A stretch of DNA of 64,000 nucleotides. Origin: Flectobacillus roseus. GTDB lineage: Bacteria; Bacteroidota; Bacteroidia; Cytophagales; Spirosomataceae. Positions 51,424 to 60,334 of the stretch are shown here, in pieces; position 1 is the stretch's first letter; each line of letters opens with the position of its first letter. The notes below the pieces were generated by a model. It was not told the DNA's origin. It saw only the letters and a program-made list of their open reading frames with translations, and made no database searches. The stretch lies in NCBI RefSeq assembly GCF_030056665.1, contig NZ_JASHIG010000023.1; one strand, written 5' to 3'. The position numbers and the translations under genes are program-made.

Positions 51424-52053
51424 ATGAATTTATCTTTTGTAAAAGAAAAGTTTGTAGGCATTTTTGAAAAAGGATTGCTTGACGAATTAGAGAAAATTGG
51501 CAATTACATGGAGCTCGAAGAAGGTCATGTAATTATGCGCCCAGGAGGATATATCCGTACCGTACCAATTGTGCTGAGTGGTTCAATCAAAATCCTCCGC
51601 CCCGACGATGAAGGACGAGAAGCATTGCTTTATTATTTGGGAGGAATGGATTCATGCGCCATGTCATTGAGCTGTTGTCTTGATCGCAAGCAAAGTGAGA
51701 TATTGGCTATTACAGAAGAAAAGACCACCCTAATTACTATTCCAGTCGAAAAAGTAGAAGAATGGATGTGTAAATACAGCACATGGAAGCAGTTTGTTTT
51801 CCTGACTTACCAGCGCCGCTTTGAAGATCTACTGAATGCCATTGATGAGATTGCCTTTCATAAACTCGACGAACGTTTACTCAACTTGTTACAACGCAAA
51901 AGCAAACAAAGTAAAAGCTCTACCATCAATATCACGCATGAAGTATTGGCGGGCGAGCTCGCTACATCACGAGAGGTGGTATCTCGTTTGTTGAAACAAT
52001 TAGAAAAAATAGGAAAAGTAAAACTCTCCAGAAATAAAATAGAACTCTGTTAA
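51424..52053 (+). CDS. Crp/Fnr-family regulator with clustered cysteines
   Basis: 209-residue homodimeric activator. A cyclic-nucleotide-like beta-roll (about 15-120) precedes a dimerisation helix and a C-terminal HTH (about 165-209) in which TSREVVSRLLKQLEK carries the E-x-x-S-R recognition residues (E184, S187, R188) of the Crp/Fnr group. Cysteines are at 78, 84, 85 (MDSCAMSLSCC), 116 and 209; the vicinal pair and C78 are placed to sense persulfide or another thiol oxidant. FNR's four-cysteine Fe-S pattern is absent. It is the likely regulator of the five sulfur promoters. Confidence 0.93.
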   Translation: MNLSFVKEKFVGIFEKGLLDELEKIGNYMELEEGHVIMRPGGYIRTVPIVLSGSIKILRPDDEGREALLYYLGGMDSCAMSLSCCLDRKQSEILAITEEKTTLITIPVEKVEEWMCKYSTWKQFVFLTYQRRFEDLLNAIDEIAFHKLDERLLNLLQRKSKQSKSSTINITHEVLAGELATSREVVSRLLKQLEKIGKVKLSRNKIELC

Positions 52054-52562
52054 ATGAAACACTGATGATCATTATCCGCCTTCATAAACCGTAGATTTAC
52101 CTTTACCTTCACCCCTCAAATTTGGAAGAGTATGCTGCTTTAAGTGACTCAATTAAAAATACTTGGAGAAATATCGGCATACTCACACAGATAGCACTAT
52201 TTTACTTCGAACAAGCTTCAATTATTTTCCCAGAAATGCGTTAAACCATTTTAACAAAGAATTGTCTGAAAAATAACTAGATGATAAAAGCCTAGGATAC
52301 AGGGAATAGACTTAAAAAAATAACCAAACTCCTTGACAAATTAAAAGATTGGTATTATCATTGCATCACGAATAACTGTTCAGTGATATTCTTCAGTTAA
52401 GCTCCTTACTAATAATTGCTTAACAATTATCTTCCACCTCGTACCAGATTTCCGAATTTTAATTGTAACATTTATCATCTTGTTGTACGACTGTAAAGAC
52501 GACTTAACCACCATTTTCCTGTAAGGCTCTTTTCATTACTATCAGCCTTATTTTTTACTCGT
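52054..52562. other. rho upstream region, no gene recognised
   Basis: A 509-bp gap before rho. TGTAACATTTATCATC (52464-52479) resembles the sulfur-regulon dyad in one half only and has no TAnnTTTG box at the right distance, so it is not counted. TTGACA at about 52334 with TATTAT-like sequence downstream is not the local promoter type. A long leader for rho autoregulation may lie here. Confidence 0.5.
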
Positions 52563-54317
52563 ATGTATACTATTGAAGAATTAGAGTTTAAGCTCGTATC
52601 GGAGCTTCGTGAACTTGCTCAAAAATTAAATATCAACAATACAATTGACCTACCAAAAAAAGAACTCATCTATAAAATATTTGACCAGCAGGTAAAAGGT
52701 AACACCCCGTTATCGACTCCTGCAATTAGCGATGCTATGGAAAATGAACAAAAACCAGAGAGAAAAGTGAGGAAAGACACAGCCCCTGCTTCAGACAGCC
52801 CACGCCCAAAAAGACAACGAATTCAAAAAGTTGATAATCCTGTAGCAGAAGCCAACACGATCGCAAAAGCAGAACCAATTACTAAATCGGAACCTGCGTT
52901 AAAGGAAACTACCGTCAGAACAAGAACCGCTAAAGAGCCCAAAGCTAAAAATGAAGCGGTAGAAGATATTATCTTTGATTTTGATGAAGACCCAATTGTT
53001 ATCGATTTGCCAGAAGACGTAGAAAACGAATTTGCTGACATCGATACTTCTTTTATCACAACAGGAGGTGAAGATTTTGATTTAGGTTTCAAACAAGATC
53101 CACCAACCGATATTCGTCCAGAAGGCAACAAACCGAATAATGCACCAAATACCGCTGCAACTGTTCGTAAACCTATCTATAACCAAGCTATCCGTGAATT
53201 TGACGGTATCATCGAAAACGAAGGTGTACTCGAAATCATGCAAGATGGTGGATATGGCTTCTTAAGATCGGCGGATTATAATTATTTGGCTTCTCCAGAT
53301 GATATCTATGTTTCGCCTTCTCAAATCAAGCTTTTTGGTCTGAAAACAGGTGATACTGTGCGTGGAGCGATTCGTCCTCCAAAAGAAGGTGAAAAATACT
53401 TTGCCCTTTTGAGAGTAGAGTCTGTCAACGGTAAAACGACCGAAGAAATTCGTGATCGTATTCCATTCGAATACCTAACGCCGTTGTTTCCTGATGAAAA
53501 ATTAAATCTTTCATCAAGAGGAGACCAATACTCAACTCGTATTCTTGACTTATTTGCACCAATTGGTAAAGGTCAGCGTGGTATGATTGTAGCTCAGCCC
53601 AAAACTGGTAAAACAGTCTTGTTGAAAGAAATTGCTAATGCTATTGCCAAAAACCACCCTGAAGTATATTTGCTAATTTTGCTTATAGATGAACGTCCTG
53701 AAGAGGTTACAGATATGCAACGTAGTGTTCGTGCAGAAGTAATTTCATCTACGTTCGACGAACAAGCTGAACGCCACGTAAAAGTTGCAAGTATCGTTTT
53801 AGAGAAAGCAAAACGTATGGTTGAATGTGGTCATGATGTAGTAATTCTTCTTGACTCTATCACTCGTTTGGCTCGTGCGTATAATACTGTCGTTCCGTCA
53901 TCAGGTAAAATTTTATCAGGTGGTGTCGATGCCAATGCGCTTCACAAACCAAAACGTTTCTTTGGTGCTGCTCGTAATGTTGAAAATGGTGGTTCATTAA
54001 CAATCATTGCAACAGCCCTTATCGATACAGGTTCGAAAATGGATGAAGTTATTTTCGAAGAATTTAAAGGTACGGGTAACATGGAACTACAACTCGACCG
54101 TAAGTTATCTAACCGTCGTATGTTCCCTGCTATCGACGTTCCTGCTTCTGGTACTCGTCGTGAAGATTTACTCATGGACAAAGAAACATTACAACGTGTT
54201 TGGATTTTGCGCAAGCATATGAGCGACATGAATTCAGTAGAGGCGATGGACTTCCTACTACAACAAATGAGAAATACACGCAGCAACGAAGAGTTTTTAG
54301 CTTCGATGAATCGCTAA
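52563..54317 (+). CDS. rho: transcription termination factor Rho
   Basis: 584-residue hexameric RNA helicase. The Rho_N domain (about 1-44) is followed by a charged, low-complexity insertion (about 45-205) that is typical of Bacteroidota and Actinobacteriota, then the cold-shock-like RNA-binding domain (about 218-295, GYGFLRSADYNYLASPDDIYV) and the ATPase with Walker A AQPKTGKT (344-351) and the LDSITRLARAYN block. The C-terminal arm ends FLASMNR. The long insertion contains E/D-rich runs. A gene-end terminator follows at 54341. Confidence 0.97.
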   Translation: MYTIEELEFKLVSELRELAQKLNINNTIDLPKKELIYKIFDQQVKGNTPLSTPAISDAMENEQKPERKVRKDTAPASDSPRPKRQRIQKVDNPVAEANTIAKAEPITKSEPALKETTVRTRTAKEPKAKNEAVEDIIFDFDEDPIVIDLPEDVENEFADIDTSFITTGGEDFDLGFKQDPPTDIRPEGNKPNNAPNTAATVRKPIYNQAIREFDGIIENEGVLEIMQDGGYGFLRSADYNYLASPDDIYVSPSQIKLFGLKTGDTVRGAIRPPKEGEKYFALLRVESVNGKTTEEIRDRIPFEYLTPLFPDEKLNLSSRGDQYSTRILDLFAPIGKGQRGMIVAQPKTGKTVLLKEIANAIAKNHPEVYLLILLIDERPEEVTDMQRSVRAEVISSTFDEQAERHVKVASIVLEKAKRMVECGHDVVILLDSITRLARAYNTVVPSSGKILSGGVDANALHKPKRFFGAARNVENGGSLTIIATALIDTGSKMDEVIFEEFKGTGNMELQLDRKLSNRRMFPAIDVPASGTRREDLLMDKETLQRVWILRKHMSDMNSVEAMDFLLQQMRNTRSNEEFLASMNR

Positions 54318-54340
54318 TATTTTATCTCCAGATATATATC

Positions 54341-54392
54341 AAAGCATTTGCTCATAAAAAATGTATAGCATTATTTTTGAGCAAATGCTTTT
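54341..54392 (+). terminator. Rho-independent terminator of rho
   Basis: AAAGCATTTGCTCATAAAAA and TTTTTGAGCAAATGCTTTT form an imperfect long stem 23 bp after the stop. Confidence 0.85.
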
Positions 54393-54560
54393 TGTTTCTC
54401 TTCCCTTATATTCTTCTCTGAGCATATTCCACTCTTTTCGTTAGTGACAAACACCTCTTCAAAAACAGTTTGTTATTTAAAAACAACTGTTCATTGCATT
54501 TATCGTGCTGTTCATATTTAAGCTAATTTTTCAAAGCATAAACTAAGTACCTTTGAATCA

Positions 54561-54757
54561 ATAATCACAAGCACGTCATAGCTCTTTAATTCAATGGCGG
54601 GGATTAAAGAAGCCTCATGAGCATAGTGTTAATGTCGAGTCACTCAAACAGTCCATAAATTAGTCTTTGAGCTAATATGCTTGAGTGCTTCCAAAAAGCT
54701 AATCACAAATTAGGACATCCAGTGCACAGGAGCTTCTAATTTTTGATTAGCTTTTTT
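54561..54757 (+). ncRNA. candidate structured small RNA, about 197 nt
   Basis: TACCTTTG (54548-54555) fits the local promoter box, so a transcript could start near 54561. Candidate stems: AAGCAC (about 54570) with GTGCTT (about 54685) as closing stem; TCTTTAAT with ATTAAAGA around a TCAATGGCGGGG loop (about 54583-54609); CACTCAA with TTGAGTG (about 54640-54687). A hairpin at 54694-54757 (AGCTAATCA with TGATTAGCT plus a T run) would end it. The size suits 6S-like RNA, but I cannot identify a family. Confidence 0.4.
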
Positions 54758-54784
54758 TTATGATCCTTACTTTAAAGCAACAAA

Positions 54785-54818
54785 AAAGCCTGCCATCTCT
54801 AAAAGGACAACAGGCTTT
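54785..54818 (-). terminator. terminator of the sigma-factor operon
   Basis: AAAGCCTG and CAGGCTTT pair; the minus-strand tail is CTTTTTTGTTG. It is 32 bp past the minus-strand gene at 54851. The 54393-54560 part of the gap, upstream of the candidate RNA, has no gene. Confidence 0.75.
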
Positions 54819-54850
54819 AGCCTCTATCTAAAATTCAAAATGATTCTTCC

Positions 54851-56149
54851 TTAAAAAGTGTAATTCAACTTCAACTCCCCTCCTAGTCCGTATTCTTTGC
54901 GGTAATTCACACTTTTTTGTTCAAAAGTATAGGTTGGTGTTAGCTGTACAGAGAAATTATTAAAACGTTTCTCAATACCCAACGAAACCAAATAATTGTT
55001 AAACAATTTGGTCTCTATTGATGAATTGACATTATTGATGGTTTGTTCAATATTCTTATCTCTAAAGTCAAAATCTACTCTTCTTGTACCTGAAATATCC
55101 AAGTCTGTACCCACCTTACCCAGCACATAAAAATCGCTCTTTAATGGTAAATAATAGCCAATTCGAATTGGAACCTGTACTAGTGTACTTTGTTCTGCAA
55201 TATTTTTGATTGGTGCACCAAATGGTATTTTAGGTGCAAACTTTACTCTAAAATCAAAATCGTTACGCATTTTGAAATGATCGTCATTTGGATAGCGCTG
55301 CACAGCCAATTGCGAATACTGAATACCCGCAGTTATACTCAAGCGTTTATCCAAAAACAATTCCACGTGGGCACCAACGCCCAATTGTGCACTAGAAACA
55401 ACTCCTCCAACACCAGCACGTACATAGGCATCAGCTAGCGAAAAACGCATTCGTTGTGGGCCTTGAGTGGTATCTTCAGGCTCGTAATAACTAAAATCAG
55501 TCTTCGAAATTTGAGCTTTGGTATCAGCAGAATCCAATTTCCATGTTTTGGATTTTAGCCTACGCCAATCTGGAATAGCCAAATTTTTCACGATTGATTC
55601 TTCAGATTCATCAGCTTTATTGATAACCAAGTTGCCTTGGCTATCTCTTTCAGTATTTCCAATGCCCGTTTGTCCTTTGTACAACGAACCCTGATGAGCC
55701 ACCTCCCAATCACCTGAGCCAAAGTCGGCCTCAGTTGCTTGATGTTTCTCAGCATTCAATCGTTGAACGGAAGCTTTCAAGTGTTTCTCTTGGTTTTGAC
55801 TAGCACCCAAAGCAAGAGCCAATTCAGCATTTTTTTGTTCTTGTTGTTCTACCTGCTGAGCTAGCATTTCCTTTTCTACCAAAAGGCTGTCTTTTGTTTC
55901 TGTAACTGAAATTAATTGTTGCTGTAAATCTTTTTTTGCATAGTATTGGGTTAAGGTGGTAAAAAGCAGACTCACAATCGTGATGCTAGCAGCAATATAC
56001 ATTGCTTGTTTGCTCACAAGTACTTTCCAGTATGGTACTTGGTGGGCTTGAGCGAAAGCTTGGAATTTGTCCCAATCTTCCTCCCGAAAAGTGGGTTGAA
56101 TTCCATCAAGTTTTTTCTTGATAGAATCATCAAATTGATCAGTTTTCAT
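54851..56149 (-). CDS. anti-sigma-like membrane protein fused to an outer-membrane beta-barrel domain
   Basis: 432 residues. The N-terminal cytoplasmic segment (1-46, acidic FREEDWDKFQAF) precedes one membrane helix (about 48-68), a coiled coil (about 72-135, repeated Q/E heptads), a linker (about 140-230), and a C-terminal beta-rich porin-like domain (about 235-432) ending LNYTF with a terminal aromatic. The start codon overlaps the sigma gene's stop by 11 bp, typical of sigma/anti-sigma pairs in Bacteroidota. One chain may reach across the periplasm; whether it is a genuine trans-envelope protein or the barrel is soluble is unknown. Confidence 0.75.
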   Translation of the reverse strand: MKTDQFDDSIKKKLDGIQPTFREEDWDKFQAFAQAHQVPYWKVLVSKQAMYIAASITIVSLLFTTLTQYYAKKDLQQQLISVTETKDSLLVEKEMLAQQVEQQEQKNAELALALGASQNQEKHLKASVQRLNAEKHQATEADFGSGDWEVAHQGSLYKGQTGIGNTERDSQGNLVINKADESEESIVKNLAIPDWRRLKSKTWKLDSADTKAQISKTDFSYYEPEDTTQGPQRMRFSLADAYVRAGVGGVVSSAQLGVGAHVELFLDKRLSITAGIQYSQLAVQRYPNDDHFKMRNDFDFRVKFAPKIPFGAPIKNIAEQSTLVQVPIRIGYYLPLKSDFYVLGKVGTDLDISGTRRVDFDFRDKNIEQTINNVNSSIETKLFNNYLVSLGIEKRFNNFSVQLTPTYTFEQKSVNYRKEYGLGGELKLNYTF

Positions 56150-56744
56150 AAAAATTGTTTGTTAATCCGACTGAGAATAAGTGCGGATAATATGTCTTTA
56201 TCATCTCTTGAAGTTTCAAACGGGCTTTCATAAAATTAGAACGTGACGTTCCTTCATTGATACCCAACATCTCTGCAATCTCACGGTGATTGTATCCATC
56301 TACTACATGCATCATAAAAACCGTTCGGTATGAAGTGGGCAGCTTTTGCACCAATGCCAAAATATCTTCTGCCGCCATTTTGTCAATCACATTTTCGTCA
56401 TATACGGGCATGGTGGCATGTTCAACCTCTAGGCTGTATAAGTTCTTTTCTCGTTTGTGATAGTAATTAATGCACGTATTTACGAGAATCGTTCTAAACC
56501 ACGCCTTAAACGATTGAATATTTTCATAACGATGGATATTTTGAAATACCTTCATAAAACCATCATTAAGTATTTCCTCCGCATCTTCCTGATTGGAGGC
56601 ATACCTTTGACAGATATTTTTGGCATAACTGAAGTAACTCTTGAAGAGTACCTTCTGAGCGTCGGGATTTTGTTCTCGGCAAGCTCTTAAGACACTTTCA
56701 AGGTCATCCTTGTCAAAGTCGGTATTTTTTTTTCTGAAAAACAA
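56139..56744 (-). CDS. ECF RNA polymerase sigma factor
   Basis: 201-residue sigma-70 family extracytoplasmic-function factor. Region 2 reads VLFKSYFSYAKNICQRYASNQEDAEEILNDGFMKVFQNI; region 4 has LPTSYRTVFMMHVVDGYNHREIAEMLGINEGTSRSNFMKARLKLQEMI. The 3-prime end overlaps the start of the membrane protein gene, so they are translated together. Stress or envelope signal is unknown. Confidence 0.95.
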   Translation of the reverse strand: MFFRKKNTDFDKDDLESVLRACREQNPDAQKVLFKSYFSYAKNICQRYASNQEDAEEILNDGFMKVFQNIHRYENIQSFKAWFRTILVNTCINYYHKREKNLYSLEVEHATMPVYDENVIDKMAAEDILALVQKLPTSYRTVFMMHVVDGYNHREIAEMLGINEGTSRSNFMKARLKLQEMIKTYYPHLFSVGLTNNFYEN

Positions 56745-56893
56745 AGGCTTAAGTGTTTTATAAAGCTAAGTTAAACATTTGAACAGACTATCTACTATGG
56801 TAATGGGCTGATATTCAATTATACCCATCAAAATCTTGTATTTTTCTTTATCTGAAATCCTTCTAAATAGCTTGACTGCGATTAAGTGTTTTT

Positions 56894-56937
56894 CGTTGCC
56901 TGAAAAAAAAAAAAAAATTAGGCAACGTTTTATCACA
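56894..56937. other. hairpin with a 15-A loop in a divergent promoter gap
   Basis: CGTTGCCT and AGGCAACG flank a run of 15 A residues (about 56903-56917) inside the 301-bp gap between the sigma factor and the outer-membrane protein. The stem has T runs on both sides. The homopolymer is prone to slippage; otherwise the gap shows nothing. Confidence 0.6.
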
Positions 56938-57045
56938 CGATTGAGGTCATGTTTATTGAATTCAAACCAATAACATATTGAGAATGAGTAACCTCAAATC
57001 TTAGTATGTAACTGTATAGCAAGAACCATTTATTATATACATTTT

Positions 57046-57729
57046 ATGAAAAAATTAAGAACACTTGTATTAATCAGCCTAACTACCATGACTATTGGCG
57101 CTATGGCTCAGCAAAGCGCTGTTGTAAAAGATTCTAGTAAGACAGAATACATTTTAAAAGGACTAAGACCCATAAAAATAAAGCAGATAGGAGTATATGT
57201 GGCTCCCGAAACTCAAATCAGTTATTTGGATGGTCATGTAAAGCCCTTGTTTGGAGGCTCGGCAATGATTTTATTAAATCAAAAATTAGGTATAGGGCTG
57301 AGTGGGTATAGTACAGGGCGTGGTTTTCGCAGTGGCGATGGAGTTGATTTTAGATATGGTGGTGTAAAAGTTGAATACACTTTCAGACCTAGCAAACGCT
57401 TCCACTTTAGTGTTCCAATTTTGTTAGGAATGGGCTCTGCCAACGATAGATTAGGACTAGACAACGACAATAGAAATTCTCAGCCTTGGGGTGGTCCATC
57501 GAGAAATGGCTTTGGAAATCGCTTTTTTGTAGCACAAGGAGGCATAAATTTGGAAGGTAATTTGTTTAAATACGCTAAAGTTTTTGTTGGAGCGAGTTAC
57601 CGTTTTGCAGGCATCGACAATCGTCGCTCAACCAGTACATTAGATTATAATCAAGTGAGTGGTCCGTCGGTAAATTTAGGTTTGAAGTTTGGTTTATTTG
57701 ACCATTCTCTTCAAAAGAAAAGCAAATAA
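57046..57729 (+). CDS. outer-membrane-type exported protein, unknown function
   Basis: 227 residues with a signal peptide (about 1-21, ending AMAQQ). Alternating hydrophobic and polar stretches with many glycine and aromatic residues (GLSGYSTGRGFRSGDGVDFRYGGVKVEYTF, FVGASYRF) suggest a small eight-strand beta barrel. I do not recognise a specific family. It is divergent from the sigma operon and followed 40 bp on by an SGNH-like gene. Confidence 0.7.
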   Translation: MKKLRTLVLISLTTMTIGAMAQQSAVVKDSSKTEYILKGLRPIKIKQIGVYVAPETQISYLDGHVKPLFGGSAMILLNQKLGIGLSGYSTGRGFRSGDGVDFRYGGVKVEYTFRPSKRFHFSVPILLGMGSANDRLGLDNDNRNSQPWGGPSRNGFGNRFFVAQGGINLEGNLFKYAKVFVGASYRFAGIDNRRSTSTLDYNQVSGPSVNLGLKFGLFDHSLQKKSK

Positions 57730-57769
57730 CGTATACTGAAAAAGGTTCAAAAATTAGCACTAATACAAC

Positions 57770-58570
57770 ATGAGAATCTTGGTAATTGGTGGGCATCAGG
57801 TTTTTGGATATGGTGTCGCTACATCTAAAGGATTTGTCGATGTACTTACCGAAAGCGTAAGTACACTCGACCACGAGCAGGTAGTTGTAGATACCTTGGT
57901 GCATTTTTCTATGGAAAAAACCATCGAGGCGCTTATGGGACTTGGCAATTATATTTCCAATTATCAGTTAATAATCATTCAAAGTGGATTGGATGAACTT
58001 GATGGAGAGCGACCTTGGACGCAATTATTAAATGACTCTTCTGATTCATTTAATCATCAGGTAGAAACAGACGAAGTGTACCGCAAAGCGATAATTGTAC
58101 CATCAAATTTGGGTCTAATGCGGGAATTATATCGACCAGATCCTAATTTAAAGCAACCATCTTTAAGTTTCCCTTGTCTTCCTTATATCAAAAGGATGCT
58201 ATTAAATAAAATAGCGAGTACAGGGAAGCTTGGTGTTATCAAACACTTTGAGCGACAGCTCAAGGTAATGATAAATCTGCTTCAAAACTTTAAAGAAAAG
58301 GTAATCTTACTTGGTCCACAACCTAGTTTGAATCCATGTACGCAATTACTACGAAATCTAGGAGAAAATATCCTCAAAGACGTTTGTAAAGCACAGGATT
58401 TTAATTGGTTCAAAACAATGGAGGTGATTGAACCTCACCCCTATTTTTTCTTGAACGATGGCAAGCATCTCAATGCGCTTGGACATCGAGTGTTGGCAAG
58501 TCAGATACTAAGACACTATCGTTTTGAAGTTCGTAAACATCAATATTATTTCCAGCTATGTGACAATTAG
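57770..58570 (+). CDS. SGNH-like protein with a degenerate catalytic serine block
   Basis: 266 residues, no signal peptide. The overall fold cues of a GDSL/SGNH hydrolase are there: the first strand VIGGHQVFGYGV (positions 5-15) sits where GDSxxxG should be, IIIQSGLDEL resembles block III, and NDGKHLNALGHRVLA supplies the D-x-x-H of block V. The catalytic serine of the GDS is replaced by H (GGH), so it may be non-catalytic or use a different nucleophile. It starts 40 bp after the outer-membrane protein. Function unknown. Confidence 0.65.
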   Translation: MRILVIGGHQVFGYGVATSKGFVDVLTESVSTLDHEQVVVDTLVHFSMEKTIEALMGLGNYISNYQLIIIQSGLDELDGERPWTQLLNDSSDSFNHQVETDEVYRKAIIVPSNLGLMRELYRPDPNLKQPSLSFPCLPYIKRMLLNKIASTGKLGVIKHFERQLKVMINLLQNFKEKVILLGPQPSLNPCTQLLRNLGENILKDVCKAQDFNWFKTMEVIEPHPYFFLNDGKHLNALGHRVLASQILRHYRFEVRKHQYYFQLCDN

Positions 58571-58621
58571 TCTTAGCTAAGAAGTCAAGCATTATAAAAC
58601 TCACTAAATTTTATAAATAGT

Positions 58622-60067
58622 ATGCTACGTTTCAACAACATCAAATTTATAACCGTATTCAGTATTAGTCTGTTGGTATTTACGGCTTGTTCAAAAAAGG
58701 ATGACACAACTGTTACTCCTTCAGACAATACCCAGCAGATTAATCAGTGGATTTATGATACGATGTCAGATGCATATTATTGGTTCGATCAATTGCCAGC
58801 CATTAGTACGCTAACTTTGACGGATGCTTCTGATAGTTTCTTTGAAAAGTTGGTATATCAACGTAGTTCTGTCGATAGATTTTCGATGGTAACTGATGAT
58901 GTTGATGAACTCGCAAAAGAGTTTAATGGTGTTTCTAAAGTTTTTGGTATTCGTTACATGCTTGGTTATTTGGACAATACCCAAACTAACGTTGGCATTG
59001 TTTTAACTCAGGTAATAGGAGGAAGTCCTGCTGCGGTTGTAGGGCTTAATAGAGGTGATATTATTGTAAAAATCAATGGACAGAATATTACTAGCAGTAA
59101 TTTTTCTTCATTGATGGGTAACGAAACCGTTACTTTTACTTTAGGAAGTATAAGCAATGGTACCATAACAGCTACTTCGAAGACAGTATCAGTAACCAAA
59201 GCAGAAGTTACTGAAAATCCGATAGCGTTTTCTAGTATTGTTCAAAAGCCATCTGCTAATAAAACTATTGGGTATTTGGTTTATACACAATTTGTACCCG
59301 GGCTTGACAGTGGCGACACCCTGAAATACGACAATCAGTTACGAAGTATTTTTGCTGACTTCAAAGCGGCTGGCGTAAATGAGCTAGTATTAGATTTGAG
59401 ATTTAATCCAGGAGGATATATAAGTAGTGCCACAACTCTGGCGTCGCTGGTTGTCAATAACTTAACAACAAACAAGGTATTCTTTAAAGATCAATACAAT
59501 AGTAAATATCAAAGTTATTTTGCGAAACAATACGGAAGCAATATATTTAACAACTATTTTTCTATTGAAAAAAATAATATTGGCAATAATCTAAACCGAG
59601 TGTTCGTATTAACATCTAACGGAACGGCATCCTCAAGTGAGCTAGTGATCAATGGATTAAAGCCCTATATGCAAGTCATTACGATTGGAGAGCATACCTA
59701 CGGTAAAAACCTGTTTGGAACGCTGGTAGCTGACGACCAAAAACGTTGGAAATGGGGAATTTACATGATGTTGGGTATCACTCAAAATGCAAATGGAGAA
59801 TCAGACTATGGAAATATAAACGGAATCGCACCCACCTATGCTGTAGATGACAATGTATTGCCAATACAGCCTTTAGGTAATGATTATGAACCGTTGTTTA
59901 ACAAAGCCTTAACTGTGATGGGCGTGTCGGTACCAAATACCAACGGCGCTCGCCAGAATGCAGGAATTTTATTAAACTACACCACCCATGAAAATTATGC
60001 AGATAATCCGATAAGGAACGAGAAATTTATGATCAAAAACTATCTCCCCAAATTAATTAACAAATAA
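58622..60067 (+). CDS. S41-family C-terminal-processing protease lipoprotein
   Basis: 481-residue lipoprotein (signal peptide and lipobox TAC, C23) with an N-terminal helical region, a PDZ domain (about 100-195; VLTQVIGGSPAAVVGLNRGDIIVKINGQ) and an S41 peptidase (about 215-440). The catalytic serine lies in TSNGTASSSE (about 337-338) and the lysine is K362 in YGKNLFG. LVLDLRFNPGGYISSA is the substrate-strand block. It probably acts at the outer membrane or periplasm. It is co-directional with its neighbours and 2 bp before 60070. Confidence 0.92.
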   Translation: MLRFNNIKFITVFSISLLVFTACSKKDDTTVTPSDNTQQINQWIYDTMSDAYYWFDQLPAISTLTLTDASDSFFEKLVYQRSSVDRFSMVTDDVDELAKEFNGVSKVFGIRYMLGYLDNTQTNVGIVLTQVIGGSPAAVVGLNRGDIIVKINGQNITSSNFSSLMGNETVTFTLGSISNGTITATSKTVSVTKAEVTENPIAFSSIVQKPSANKTIGYLVYTQFVPGLDSGDTLKYDNQLRSIFADFKAAGVNELVLDLRFNPGGYISSATTLASLVVNNLTTNKVFFKDQYNSKYQSYFAKQYGSNIFNNYFSIEKNNIGNNLNRVFVLTSNGTASSSELVINGLKPYMQVITIGEHTYGKNLFGTLVADDQKRWKWGIYMMLGITQNANGESDYGNINGIAPTYAVDDNVLPIQPLGNDYEPLFNKALTVMGVSVPNTNGARQNAGILLNYTTHENYADNPIRNEKFMIKNYLPKLINK

Positions 60068-60069
60068 TT

Positions 60070-60321
60070 ATGAACGTATCAGAAAGTATGACACTTTGCA
60101 CGGTTAAAACCACGCAAAGACCTCATTACGATGAAATTGTCCAAAAGCTTTCCCAGTGTTGTTATTGGTGCAAACAAACACTTGGCTTACAGCTTTTCAA
60201 AGGCTTTCAGATGGCTATTACGATTGCTAACCAAGAACTTACATTTGAATTAAAAGATTTATCGTCAGAAAAAACTCCGACTTATTTCTTTGACTTGGTA
60301 GAGCAACACCCCCTAGCATAA
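60070..60321 (+). CDS. small cysteine-bearing hypothetical protein
   Basis: 83 residues, no signal peptide. I do not recognise a family. Cysteines at 9 and 30-31-34 (CCYWC) and mixed helix/strand content are visible. It starts two bases after the S41 stop, so the two are translationally close and probably co-transcribed. Function unknown. Confidence 0.6.
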   Translation: MNVSESMTLCTVKTTQRPHYDEIVQKLSQCCYWCKQTLGLQLFKGFQMAITIANQELTFELKDLSSEKTPTYFFDLVEQHPLA

Positions 60322-60334
60322 TATAGCCATAAGG

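Noticed and set aside
52333..52362. Sigma-70-like TTGACA/TATTAT promoter upstream of rho
   Set aside because: Bacteroidota primary sigma factors use TTTG/TAnnTTTG elements, so a match to the E. coli consensus in A/T-rich DNA is weak evidence.
52464..52479. Sixth Crp/Fnr-like site before rho
   Set aside because: Only one half-site matches well, the other differs at two bases, and no TAnnTTTG box occurs 21 bp downstream.
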